In this document: piece by piece, positions 1 to 11,110 of the stretch | Layout of the letters: each line of letters opens with the position of its first letter | Numbering within the stretch: position 1 is the stretch's first letter | Source: Spirodela intermedia | Taxonomy: Eukaryota; Streptophyta; Magnoliopsida; Alismatales; Araceae | Reading direction: 5' to 3' | Assembly (NCBI GenBank): GCA_902729315.2 | Contig: LR746281.1 | Span: forward strand, 67,001-131,000 | Length of the DNA: 64,000 nt | Made by a program: the position numbers and the translations under genes | Notes under the pieces: generated by a model | Told to the model about the DNA's origin: nothing | The model's input: only the letters and a program-made list of their open reading frames with translations | The model's database searches: none

Positions 1-3000
1 GATTCTGTCCTTGGTCTTTCATGGAACAAGGAGGTTAGGTAGGAACATTTTTTAATACATAATACTTTTCGGTAGTTTCCTTTTTAATTTTCTTAATTTC
101 TGCTTACGTGCTTGTAACACTCAAATGTCCAGGAACGTTTTAGCTAGTGCAAGTGCTGACACTTTTGTAAAAGTCTGGGATGTTGTTACTACACAATGTG
201 CTCTCACTTTACAACATCACTCGGATAAGGTTAATATTACATTTTTTCTGTTAATGTTGCTGATTTTAGTTCCAATGTTTCTTCTGTGGGCAAATTGTGT
301 AGGTTGTCTTTGGATAAATCATGTACATAGTGTCTTTATCATCTTGGTTTCTTTGAAAATGTTAATTTTTTTTAGTATATTCATAAATAGCCCTGTTTGA
401 AAAATGATGTCCCTAACCCCTAACTCACAAAACGTAGACTAAAAAACTCTTTGATTTTTCAGCTCCTGCATTATGTGACGATTTGTTCATGTCAACATTA
501 GACTTGGTCATAGGACTTATCAGCAAAACCGTATCTTACGTAGAAGAGACGCATTATAGAAACTAAAACAATTATATTAGCCCTTTATAAATAACTTTGC
601 AGAATTGCAATCCCAGGTCAGATCAGCTCAAGATCCTGGGATCCTCATGCAAAATGTAAATCTAACTAATTACCGCAAACATATTTTTATGTCATTGAGG
701 AATGTCAGGGATCGAAAGACTTTCCATTTACTGACGGAACTTCTAAAAAATTACTCAATAATTTGGTTATTCTCTGCATGATTTTACCAATTGTTGACGT
801 TAGACATGCCGATGGTTGTCCCTCAAAGCTTTGGGGTAAAAATGTCTGACAAAAGCATCTCTTGTAGAAACAGAAAATTCTGTTTGATACGTGATTTTGT
901 TTCTATAATGGAGAACGTGTTCTAGATATATTGATGTATATAGCGATGAGTCTATTTTTCGTTGTTAAATCTATGTAAATTACTGTTCATATCTTTTTGT
1001 CAAATTTTAAGGTTTCTATTTTTTTACTATATGAAGCACTAATAGTCCATACATTGTATCTAGCAATTTTTGGAGAAAATCATCATGTCGTCAAACATGT
1101 AGAATCGGAAAACATGTGAATTGGTTTTAATAAGAAGTATGAATAAAAATTTAGTACTTTCCTGAACTTATTGGGATAAAGAAGGAACGTTTGCATTTAT
1201 GTCTCATCTAGAGACTAACAATCCTATTTCTTTCTGTCAAAGTGCATGAAAGTCAGTTGACTCACAGAGAATAATATTTTTTTTCTCCGAACCTATATAT
1301 GTTTCTTTTCCCTGTTGCAGGTTCAAGCTGTTGAATGGAGTCGTCATTCCCCCGAAATTCTTCTGAGTGGATCGTTTGATCAATCGGTTGTCATGGTAAG
1401 ACTCATTAGCATTTCCATCCTTTTTTATTGAATTGTATTTGCAGTTTCACGTAGGTTTTCTCTTAAGATCCATTCGTGCGATATCTCGGCAAACTGCTTA
1501 ATTTTATATACAAAGGAAACATGAGTCTTAGAATCTCATGATATCTTGACCGTATGATTGGGATTTTGCTTTTTGTACTTTAATCCCCAATGAAAATTTG
1601 AGTACTTGGTCTTTCGTATGTGCAAACAGCTCCATTTCACTTTTATAGAGCATCAACCAGCCCAATCTCCTTGTCGATGGAGGGAGGGGGGGAGATTGGG
1701 CTGGTTGATGCTTTCAATAAAGAAGTCAGATGAAATGAGAAGAAAAGTTCAGCAACTACAGTAATAGTGCTCTTATAAGATTTTTAGCTTATGACTTGGA
1801 GGGAGGGAAGATTAGCCTTGGTTGATGCTCGCATTAAAGAAGTCAAATGAAAATGCGAAGAAAAGTCTAAGCACTACAATAATAATGCTCTTCTAAGATT
1901 TTTAGCTTATGACCTGGTTGAAAGTCGTACTCTCCCTCGAAACTGTAAAAAAATTATGACTGAGCGTAGCCTGTTTAATGAAAAAGGAACCGTTTTACTA
2001 ATAAGCATATGGCTTCTGCTTTTAAGCAGTGAATAACCAAGTGAAGATTGTTGCGCTTAAGTTTGACTTTATCACAGGAGCTATTAAAATATGAAATAAG
2101 CTGAACGTTGTCATCGTTAGCACTCGAATGCGTTATCCCCAGAATATACGTTTTATTTGGAGTTAGAACACCAAACGCCAAAAATTGGACATTTTTCTCT
2201 GGTTGGCAGTCAGAAACCAATCAACACTATTTTATTGCGATGTGAGAAATCTTCCAAATGCCATTTGTTGGGTTTGGGAGGACTGCCTTTCGAGAAATGG
2301 CAATATATATCGTTCATAGATGTTGCTGTCTAGTCTTGACTACTGAGACATGCTATATAGTGGTGATTTCTGGACGAATATTGTGAGGTGATGACATGAT
2401 ACGGTAAGTTAAAGAGATGAACTGATCTTAATGCAATGAAGGATAAGCAGCGATAACTGGGAATATAAGAATGAGAAGAAAGATATCTGTAGGAGATTAA
2501 AGGAAGAGGTCAGTCCTTCGTCCCTAGAGAGCTCGAGATAGACCATATTTTCGTTGTGGAAGTTCAATTATTTTTATTTTGTAAGATATTTCAAATCAGG
2601 GCTCATCATTCCCAAGTCAGCCCATTACACAGATATATCATCTGGAAGGGGAGCACCGATGAGCACAAATCTTTAACAATATGAGAAGAAGAAAAAAAAA
2701 AGGTGTACATTTAAGGTCAAGGAAAGAGGCTGGTTCTGAGATTTCAGATAGGCCAGGATATACCTTATTCTCCAATTAATGTTCAATTCGTTCGGTAATC
2801 AGAGAGATTTAAGTTCCCATCTGTCATGGCCATCCTAAGTTCTCAGGTCCGCTTTTAATCTGGTGGATGTGACTTATGTAGTCGTTGCCACTTTTTCTAA
2901 TGACAGATTGAACATCAAAAAGCTGTGAGTTTGCGATTCTGTTCCATATGATTGCAATTGCTTTCTTTTTTGCATTTTGTTCTCTTTGGTCACATCCTGT

Positions 3001-4506
3001 TCATTTATACGGTTTTACCTCGGTTACTTTTATCGTTCAGATGTTCATTTTATCAATCATTATAATTTGCAAAAAGTGTATAGTGTAATGCATCATTCAA
3101 TGTATTCATGCCGATCGCACTCATAGTGTACAGTAATGTAGTCTAAAATCTTGTATAATTTCATAATTTGGGACTCGTCATGCACTTGCTAATATTTTGT
3201 TAAAAACTCTTGTAGGCTGACATGAAGTGCAGAGAACGTCCTGCTAGTAAATGGTCTGTTTCAGCTCAGGTGGAGAGCATTAAATGGGATCCCCACGACG
3301 AACATTATTTTGTGGTCAGTTGTCCAAAACTGTAAAGCTCCAAAAATGCTCAATTCTGAAGATGTTGTTCTGCCGGAAAATGGAAATTTTGCTGTTGGGT
3401 TTCGCTTTAGCCTCTCTCTCTCTCTGTCTTACGACCCATGCGAAGTACTCTTTCATAACACCTGCTGTTCTTGCTCGGTGTTGATGCTGCCAGGTCAGTC
3501 TTGAAGATGGTACAGTTCAAGGCTTTGACATCCGTGCCGCCAGCAGTGGTCAAGATGCGGGCTCTTCTAATTCATGCTTCACCCTTCACGCACACGACAA
3601 AGCCGTTTGCTCTGTTTCCTACCATCCGTCCGCACCTAATGTATGTATGGTGGCAACTCTTGAACTACTACTGCTACTCTTGACTAGCACTTACCTTTAA
3701 CTTTCTTTTTTTTGGGGGGTGGGGGGCATGGGTGTCTGTGTGTAGCTGCTGGCTACTGGGTCGATGGATAAAATGGTACGTGCTCTTGTAATGGTTTCAG
3801 TATTATTGTTATTATTATTATTGTCAATTTTTGATTGGCCGTCGCTTTTTGCCCCTCCTTATTCCTGATAATGTGATTGCTATGATGTTGTGGCCTCCCA
3901 CCAGGTGAAGCTCTGGGATTTATCCAACAACCAACCTTCATGTGTGACGTCTAAGAACCCTAAAGCTGTAAGTCTGGTCCTCTCACTCTTGAATGCTTTT
4001 TTTTCTTTTCTTAATCCGACTTTGGGCCAAAGAAGAGAGGAGTTGAATGCTTCTTTTACTCTTATGAAATTGTGTAATGAGGCTTGGTTTATTCATGAAG
4101 CGGGAGGGACTTGCTGAATGTTTTTTTGCTACTTAGTACCGTTTTCTTATCTATTTTTTAATTCTGGACTGCAATCAGGGGGCCATCTTCTCCATCAGCT
4201 TCTCAGATGATAGCCCGTTCTCACTGGCGATCGGAGGTTCCAAGGGGAAACTGAAGGTGCGCGCTCAGGCGCTGCCTGCGTGTTTTCCCCACGTCAAGCT
4301 CCGCCAGCTATTATTCATTATCATCATCATCGATAACAACACCCTCGCTGATGGTCCTCTGCGAATCCTCGCAGGTCTGGGACACCCTGTCGGACGCATC
4401 CATTGCAAACAGGTACAGCAAATTCAGCCGAAAGAAGCCGACCCTCACGAGCAGCAGCGAAGAGCAGCAGCGACTGCAGGAGCCACAGAGGGTTGGCTCC
4501 CAGTAA
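1..4506 (+). CDS. PWP1: PWP1-like WD40 repeat protein, C-terminal part (5' end outside window)
   Basis: Nine exons are visible: 1-38, 133-229, 1321-1395, 3216-3314, 3494-3640, 3746-3775, 3905-3967, 4179-4256 and 4375-4506. All introns are GT-AG and all junctions keep frame, giving about 252 residues. WD40 signatures recur: SASADTFVKVWD, LLSGSFDQSVVM, SIKWDPHDEHYFVV, LLATGSMDKMVKLWD, AIGGSKGKLKVWD. The order and spacing match the C-terminal half of periodic tryptophan protein 1, a nuclear/nucleolar WD40 propeller that in yeast and animals acts in ribosome biogenesis and rDNA chromatin. The tail is basic and Ser/Gln-rich and stops at TAA 4504-4506. A strong donor-like GTAAGTAT begins at 4503, overlapping the stop, so a further exon cannot be excluded. 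Intron 3 (1396-3215) is long and contains a hairpin and a tandem duplication. The family call is firm; the exact terminus is less so. Confidence 0.86.
1649..1712. repeat. Perfect 22-bp inverted repeat (hairpin) in PWP1 intron 3
   Basis: Arms 1649-1670 and 1691-1712 are exact reverse complements around a 20-nt purine-rich loop. A degenerate third copy of the right arm lies at about 1805-1829. Confidence 0.85.
1703..1917. repeat. Diverged tandem duplication in PWP1 intron 3 (period about 117 bp)
   Basis: Copy one, 1703-1799, and copy two, 1820-1917, share long matching stretches: both run from GGTTGATGCT through AAGAAGTCA to AGATTTTTAGCTTATGAC, with scattered substitutions and small indels. 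The duplicated unit includes the right arm of the adjacent hairpin. Confidence 0.8.
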
Positions 4507-4759
4507 GTATCTCATGTTAGAGACGCGGATCGACCCACCCTTTGAGCTCAGTAGACGAGGGGGAGGAGGCATTATTAGCCTTTTTGGCATTAGTTGAGGA
4601 GAGAGAAGATAGTTCGCTTGGTTGTGTGGGGTGGTATTAGATTTTGGTTCCATAGTTATATACACAGGCACTGGTGTGGGGAACCTGCGCTGAATGTTTT
4701 AGGATAACTATTATGGACGATGAGATTTTTTTTGATAACATGTCATGCACGTGATCTCT

Positions 4760-4780
4760 TCTCTCTCTCTCTCTCTCTCC
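4760..4780. repeat. (CT)n microsatellite
   Basis: An uninterrupted CT dinucleotide run of about 20 nt, downstream of the PWP1 coding end. Confidence 0.9.
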
Positions 4781-6479
4781 CATCCACTTTCTGCCACCGT
4801 TCTCACCATGCATTTGACCTGAAGGAATAGGACAATCCTCGGGTACTGTTGACTCTGAACTGGTCGTTGTGGGGAAATCTGCCGTGGTTTCTTCGGCTGT
4901 TAGTCGTCAGACGCCAGTATGACAGCGTGTTTTTGCCCTTGTTTGTAATCCTGACCGTTCCCTGCGGAAGAAGAGTACGAGATGCACACCTGTCGGCTCT
5001 CCGATTCTCCTAAACTTGTGAGCTTCGTTCTTTAAAATGCTTACTTCGGCCACTGCGGGAAGTTCCAAAGAATATAGCGAGCGAGAGAGAGAGAGGATGA
5101 CGACTTTGCCGCCTATCGAAGCTCTGGCCATGATGAGGGCAGACAACAAGGAATATGCGATCCAGTTATCAGTAGCGAAAGGCGATGGCCACACTCTACC
5201 TCATTAGTTTCACTTGGTCACATAAGCTCTTTGATGCAGGACAAGTGACCAAAAATTGACTCTCACAATAGGTCCTTGAGCTTAGGAGAATTGACTAAGA
5301 GATGTATGGGTGGTTTCATGCAAAAATTGAAACAGATCGGATCAACGTAGTTAAGAAACCGTCAAGATTACGGCACTCCACTCAAAATAAATTGATTTGT
5401 TGAAAATCAAGGGCTTTTCACAACACTCTCCACCGGCTATAATAGTGTGAACCAATCTATGGATAAAATACAAAAGCAGATGACTGACAAACAGAGGGTG
5501 ATGAGGCGGAGGGCAAAGAACAAATGGTGGGTAGTGGATAGCGGTGATAGACGACATTGGATAAATGACCTTCACGACCTCTCCTCATAGAGCGATGGTG
5601 TCTCTCACAGCTTCTCCCTAACAGAGAGATGGTGGATGATCCAACAAAATCAAAATATTTTTCTTCTCCGTCTCTAGGGTGCAAGAGGTTATTTATATGA
5701 TAAAATAAATAAAATTTTAATAATACAGGAATTCATTGCGCAATGGGCTTAGGCCGATGCATTGGCGACGTGGATGATGGTTCTCACTCCGGTCTTCATC
5801 ACTCTCCAACTTCCCCGTCCAGACCACCGTCAACTGGCACTTGCCGAAGCCGGCACAGGCCTGAAAGAAGGTCCCGATGACTGCCAACACTTTCTAGAAG
5901 GACCTCGTTCAATCAGGACGATAATTATCTCTGCCGTGACAGCCGGCAAGGCCTGGAAGAGAGTGTGCATCAGGAAGAGCTGGCCTCTGGCCTGGTAGCT
6001 CTAATCTCCTTGCCTGAGGGCCTCTCGAAGCAAATAAGCTGCGGACCCAGGAGACAGGGAGGAGATAGAGGAGTAGATCTTCCTTCCTGACCTTCCATGA
6101 TCATCAATGTCCAGCCTCTTGTGAACACTTTTTTACCTGCTCGGAGAAAAAGCTTACATAAAAGAAAATGAAAGTAAAGAACATTGGTTGTTTAAATCCA
6201 TGCCTCACGAGGTGTTGATCCCTAGTGCGGTTATTTTTTTGCTTTTCTTTCATTTGGGTCCGCTGATAATCATCCCAACTATACAAGGGGTTCGAAATTG
6301 AGTCAATGCACGCACTAAAGTTCATTAGCCTTCTTGCGCAGGCCGGTTGACTGGCCATCCATACATCTTTAGAGGGCTTAGAGAGATATATCCATACACA
6401 TATGCAGACATCAGACAGGTCCATAAGGTTTTTTCCGAACCTTTTGGGTGACATTGCATCGACCTAGAAGTGTCCTAAC

Positions 6480-6501
6480 GAGAGAGAGAGAGAGAGAGAG
6501 G
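6480..6501. repeat. (AG)n microsatellite
   Basis: An uninterrupted AG dinucleotide run of about 22 nt, shortly before the retrotransposon. Confidence 0.9.
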
Positions 6502-6762
6502 GTGGGGGAATAAGCCTACACTCGTCTCCAATGGCTGAAATGAGATGTGGTGCAGCCGCTCTTACGGCACTCAGACACCTGATAAATGATTGGTACAACA
6601 TCTATTCCCTCAAAATGATTACCTCCCACTCTACAATTCCTATTCCATCCTTTTATGCATTTCTGTGTGCAGCCGTGCCTTCAGCTGAACCAGAACCTTG
6701 AGAACAAAGACCGAAGCATCACCGATGCAGCCACGTCTGCTGGAGGCGCCGCCAAGGAAGTA

Positions 6763-7302
6763 TGTTACCAGGGTCCTTCCACAGGAACCACCTCTGGCAA
6801 TAACACTGAAGCACGCACCGGCACGATGCCGGCGCGCACTTACATGACACCCGCATGCGGCAGCACGACACCCGTGCCTGTCGGCACAATGGTCGGCGCG
6901 TGTTGACACGGCGCCCATGTGCGATGACGCGAACGGGCGCATGGTCCCATGAGCACGTGCGTTGCATGTGTGATATGTCCGACGGCACATAACACCTGTG
7001 CACTGACATGACGACTATACATGTAGATGCACCGCATGGACTAGGAGGCATGACGACGTTGCGTACGATTCTAACATGACAACCCAAAGCCATGAGAACA
7101 TATGATGATGTCACGAACATGACATCATCTGAAGGAGGAGTAGAGGACCTCATTACTCGTGTAGACCATCTATAAAGGACCCTTGGGCCATGTATGAGGC
7201 ACCTTTGGTTACCAAGAATATTCATATTAGTCATACATGGTCTAATTGGGGATCTAATTACCTAAATGCTTAGTAATAATTTTGTGTAGAGTGGCCAATA
7301 TT
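6763..7302 (+). repeat. 5' LTR of the chromovirus
   Basis: It begins TGTTACCAGGGTCC and is CG-rich for the first ~300 bp. The start matches 10919 onward, where TATTATCAGGGTCC follows a polypurine tract. The right edge is set by the primer-binding-site-like sequence just after it. Confidence 0.7.
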
Positions 7303-7306
7303 ATAG

Positions 7307-7322
7307 TAGTATCAAAATCAGG
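7307..7322 (+). other. Primer binding site-like sequence (initiator tRNA-Met type)
   Basis: TAGTATCAAAATCAGG resembles the usual plant primer site TGGTATCAGAGC, complementary to the 3' end of initiator tRNA-Met. It is decayed, but correctly placed just after the 5' LTR. Confidence 0.6.
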
Positions 7323-7559
7323 TTACAAAAAAGGTTAGACTCTTCTACCCCTTCTCCTTCTTCAATATTTTGTATGATGCCATAAAGGCGGAGGGTAGAA
7401 TAGGGACTGAGTGGCATACTAGGGCAGATAATTAATCAACAAGTAGAACAATAAGAAAGTTTAGCTAGAGCCATTGAGTGTCTTACGGGTCAGTTGTAGG
7501 ATGATTCTAGTAGTCTACAGGAGTATATGGTGGGATAGATGGCCCAAAGAGAAGAAAAA

Positions 7560-8500
7560 ACTTGTGTGGCTATTGATGTTTTAATAGAGAGATTCAATGG
7601 GGAAACTCGGTCAATTTACATTCAGATGGGGAAATGGCCACATCTTATAAAGCCTAAAAAGTAGACATTTTGACACTACGAGTAGAATTTACCCAACAGA
7701 TGTTAAGGTTGTGGCAATAGATGGAGGAGGCTGTGAGCAACATCCAAATTATAATTGACAACATCTAAAGACCTCTGGGTTATGACCTAGGACCTAGACC
7801 ATCTTGAATCAAGGCTCCTAAACCCAAATCATTCTTAGGGGAGTGGGATGCTATGTTAATTAAGAATTTTCTAGGACCTAGAAAGGTACCTCAATGCTAA
7901 TACCTCTTTTAAGGAAGAGAAGGTTTTCCTTAACAATTTATTTTTGGTATGACATGCTAAGACATGGTGGAAGTTCTGGACTAAAGATTATTTGAGACCA
8001 ACGATGACAGGGTGAGACGAATTTGTTAGGAAGATTTGAGAGCAATTATGCCTGACGAATTCAATACAAGCCACTTTGACAGCCATGAGGTAGCTAAAGC
8101 ACAATAGAGCCATTTGAGAATGTGTAACAATTTTTAATCCATGTACTAGAGGTATCCATAATGGATAAAAAGGATAAATTTAATTATTTCATGGAGGGAC
8201 TATGGATGTGGGCCCATAGTGAAATTTGGAGACAAGGTGTCTAGGACATTCAAGGAGCTATGATTGTGGCAAATGGGTTAGTTGACAACCAGTACCAACA
8301 ACAAGACAGCAATGGCGAGGTACCCTAGGGGAATAGAGGTCACAACAACAATAGAGGACAGAGATGACCAACTAGGACAAGGAGAAGCTAGGGACAAGCC
8401 AATAGAGCCCAGAATTGGGACACCTTGAAAATTGAGGGCTCAAAGTAGATGGGTTGCCAAGTTTGCGGGTGCCTACACTGTAGTACTGATTGCCTAAATT
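7560..8500 (+). pseudogene. gag remnant with zinc-knuckle relic
   Basis: Fragments in shifting frames (GEWDAMLIKNFLGPRK, then a polar arm-like stretch) resemble gypsy gag. At 8452-8499 one frame reads GCQVCGCLHCSTDCLN, one residue short of the CX2CX4HX4C knuckle. Multiple stops occur throughout, so it is non-functional. Confidence 0.6.
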
Positions 8501-8574
8501 AAGCAGACCGTTGTATGGCGAGGGCCTGACTCAACTCTATCATTCGTAGGAGCAACCACCACTAGTGAGAGTGC

Positions 8575-8763
8575 TTGGTTTGGGCAATCAGGGATACCAC
8601 AATCACAAATATCTTAGCAAGGGCCTTAATAGATTCCAAGACAAGCCACAACTTCTTATCTGAAGGAGAGGCCCACTTGTTAGGTTTGCAGCTGATTCAT
8701 ACTAGTAAAAGAATCAAAGCTGTCAATTTTGAAGCCCATACATCTGTAGAATTGGTTGAATAG
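8575..8763 (+). pseudogene. Retropepsin (aspartic protease) remnant
   Basis: An open stretch of 62 codons contains ARALIDSKTSHNFLS, matching the gypsy protease motif ALIDSGATHNFLS with the catalytic DSG changed to DSK. The sequence after it continues to resemble protease but is broken by a stop at 8761-8763. Confidence 0.75.
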
Positions 8764-9219
8764 GTGAATGTCTAAATTAGTACTTAGAGAGACAAGTTGG
8801 ATTTTCTAATCCTGAAAATAGATGATTTTGATATCATGTTGGGGGCCAATTTTACGATTAAGGTGAAGGTGGAAATTTTCTTCCACTAAAATAGAATTCT
8901 CATATGTAGGGGAGAGCAATTCTATTTTGTGCAAGAGACAACAAAGTTTCAATTATTTTTGTAATACAATTGAATTCTGACTTGTAAAAGGATGTAAACA
9001 CCTACCTTGTCACCTTATGGGAGGTGGAAGGAGAAGGAAAACTGGTGGGCCAACTGTAGGTATTGCCCTACTCAAAGAGTTTCATACCATTGCCTAAAAA
9101 ACTTCATGCAAATTTAGCATCAAAGTAGGACATTAAATATGTTACTAAATTACTACCGAGGGAGATATCATTAACCAAGCCCCCTTACAAGAAAGAAAGA
9201 AAGATAATATATTAATGCT

Positions 9220-9400
9220 TTGTGTGGATTAGTGAGCTTTGAACAAGATCATGGTGAGGAATAAGTACCTAAATTATCTCCCACGCAAACCTAATGGTAG
9301 GACTTCTTAGTCAAGTATGACTTCTCACTCAAGTACAAACCATGATAGACTAATATAGTAGCTGACCCCTTGAGCCGATGAAGAACCACTAAGGTTGTGG
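9220..9400 (+). pseudogene. Fused remnants of reverse transcriptase and RNase H
   Basis: ALNKIMVRNKY is the start of the RT domain (usually RALNKVTVRNKYP). Within about 100 bp it is followed by KYDFSLKYKP and then VADPLSR, which normally mark the end of RNase H roughly 1 kb later. The catalytic core between them is absent. Confidence 0.7.
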
Positions 9401-9599
9401 CTGCCCTCTCAACAAGCTAAAGTATCTTATTAGATGAAATAAGGATGACATATTCTACATATTTAGTAGCCAAATACCTCATTTAGTAGATGGAGATGAA
9501 AGAAACCCAAGGATTCTAGATGGACAATGACATCTAATACATATAAGACCAAAGACCTTATGTACCATAGGGGGGCCAACTATGGTGATGCCTTCTTTG

Positions 9600-10265
9600 A
9601 GAGAACCATGACACACCACATGTAGGACACTCTAGATAACAACGGAGACAAAGATTGTTGGCTAACAAGTACTATTGACCCAACATGGAGCAAGACATAG
9701 AGACCTATGTCCACTCCTACCTACTCTACTAATAAGACAAAATGGAATGATGGAATGTCATAGGGACATTGGAGCCACTACTTATTTCGGAAGGACCATG
9801 AGAATCTTTATCTATAAACACAGACATAGGTGGGCGACCATAATGCCATCTTGGTGGTAGTGGATAAATTCTCAAAGTATGCAACCTTTATATCAACACG
9901 GTCATAGTGTAAGGCAAAAAAGATGGTAAGGCACTTCTTGATGCACACAGTCAAATTATGAGAGAGATCACGCGACATTGTATTTGATTGTGATCCCTAC
10001 TTTACAAGATGATTCTAGTCAACTCTCTTCACTCTTCTTAGCGCTAAGCTTAACTTCTCCACTGCTTTTCATCCACATACAAGTGGCCAAACAAATAGAG
10101 TAAATGAAATGTTGGAATATCACCTCAAACATTATGTCACGGCATGATAGGACAACTAAGTCGATTTACTAGATGTAGCTTAATTTGTCTATAACATCTA
10201 ATAATACATGTCCACGGGACACTCACTATTTGAACTTGTCATTGGTAAGCAACTACTAATACCCC
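9600..10265 (+). pseudogene. Integrase remnant
   Basis: Recognisable core motifs are spread over several frames: HNAILVVVDKFSKYATFI at about 9840, RDIVFDCDPYFTR at about 9970, and KLNFSTAFHPHTSGQTNRVN at about 10045, followed by LEYHLKHYVTA. This is the DDE-type integrase of Ty3/gypsy elements. Several in-frame stops make it inactive. Confidence 0.85.
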
Positions 10266-10770
10266 TTGAGCTTGTGAAACAATGAGGTCAAGGATCCTTG
10301 CCAGCTACCTACTGCTTTGCTAAAAACGGCAATGACCTCATTGAAGAGAACCAAGTGACATTGACAAAAGCAACCTAGAGGATGAAGAAAAATATTGATC
10401 AACACTAATGAGAGGTCGAATATAATATGCAATAGGAGACTGTGTACTATTTTGTATACCCTACCTACAAGAGCCTCCAAAAGTAGAAGCAAAATAATTA
10501 ATTAATTTCTTGCTTTGATAGACCTTTTCAAATAGTGGGCTAAGTAAAGCAATTAGCCTACCGACCACAACTTTTCACACACATCTCAATACACATGATC
10601 TTCTATGTATCTCTATTAAAAGCTTATTATACATATGATGACAATTTAGAGTAGAACATACCACACATACATCTACCAATGATCTAGATGCACTACTCCA
10701 ACTCAGCATTGACAATATTAAATCATTAGGTGGTTGACAAAGGTGGGCACAATCATGTCCACCATAAACT

Positions 10771-10845
10771 TTTTACTTTATTAAGTGGATAGGACAACCA
10801 AGAGAGGTGACTATGTAGGAAAAGGACATGGACTTGTGGTAATTT
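10771..10845 (+). pseudogene. Chromodomain remnant
   Basis: IKWIGQPREVTM, a stop, then EKDMDLW corresponds to the end of a plant chromovirus chromodomain (KWxGQPREEATWE...DLW). It lies after the integrase C-terminal region, as expected for chromoviruses. Confidence 0.7.
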
Positions 10846-10918
10846 TGAGGACTAAATCTAAGTTTATCATGGTTGACATCATCCGACTAGGACATCAAAT
10901 CTCATGGGAGGAGGACAA

Positions 10919-11110
10919 TATTATCAGGGTCCCTCCACAATAACCATCCCTAGCAACAACATTGCGGCACATGCTGGCATGACAACACTACACATTGGCA
11001 TGCAACACGACAACTACACACGGCAGCACGAGGCCTATGCATCACATCATGACACTTGCATGTGACGGCATGACGCTTGTGCACGACAGCAAGATCACTT
11101 GGTCTCGCAC
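10919..11110 (+). repeat. Partial 3' LTR of the chromovirus
   Basis: It aligns to the first part of the 5' LTR (CAGGGTCC..TCCAC.., and the GGCAGCACGA stretch) and directly follows the purine tract GGGAGGAGGA. Similarity fades after about 11060-11110, so the rest has been lost or has diverged. Confidence 0.6.

Larger units (their letters stand above)
4507..6762. other. Intergenic region, no gene recognised
   Basis: The first few hundred bases are probably the PWP1 3' untranslated region. The open frames here show no recognisable domain. A (CT)n tract lies at about 4760-4780 and an (AG)n tract at about 6480-6501. A short exon-like stretch at about 6677-6759 follows a TGTGTGCAG acceptor-like sequence, but joined to the last PWP1 donor it reaches a stop within a few codons. 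Confidence 0.55.
6763..11110 (+). mobile_element. Decayed Ty3/gypsy chromovirus LTR retrotransposon
   Basis: The order of parts is that of a plant chromovirus: 5' LTR, tRNA-Met-like primer site, gag with a CCHC-like remnant, retropepsin, short RT and RNase H remnants, integrase, chromodomain, polypurine tract, partial 3' LTR. Every coding part is interrupted by stops and frameshifts. Only the edges of RT/RNase H remain (about 9220-9400), so the central polymerase has been deleted. The 3' LTR is recognisable for only about 190 bp, so the right boundary is approximate and no target-site duplication could be assigned. Strong divergence of the two LTRs indicates an old, immobile copy. Confidence 0.85.

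Noticed and set aside
6655-6762. Exon-like stretch (PCLQLNQNLENKDRSITDAAT) ending at a GTATGT donor-like site that coincides with the retrotransposon edge
   Set aside because: Joined to the PWP1 donor at 4503 through the obvious acceptor it reaches a stop within five codons, and I recognise no protein family in it.
6640-7234. Several Cys/His/Arg-rich frames on both strands
   Set aside because: They lie in the CG-rich part of the retrotransposon LTR and reflect its short CATG/GCAC repeats.
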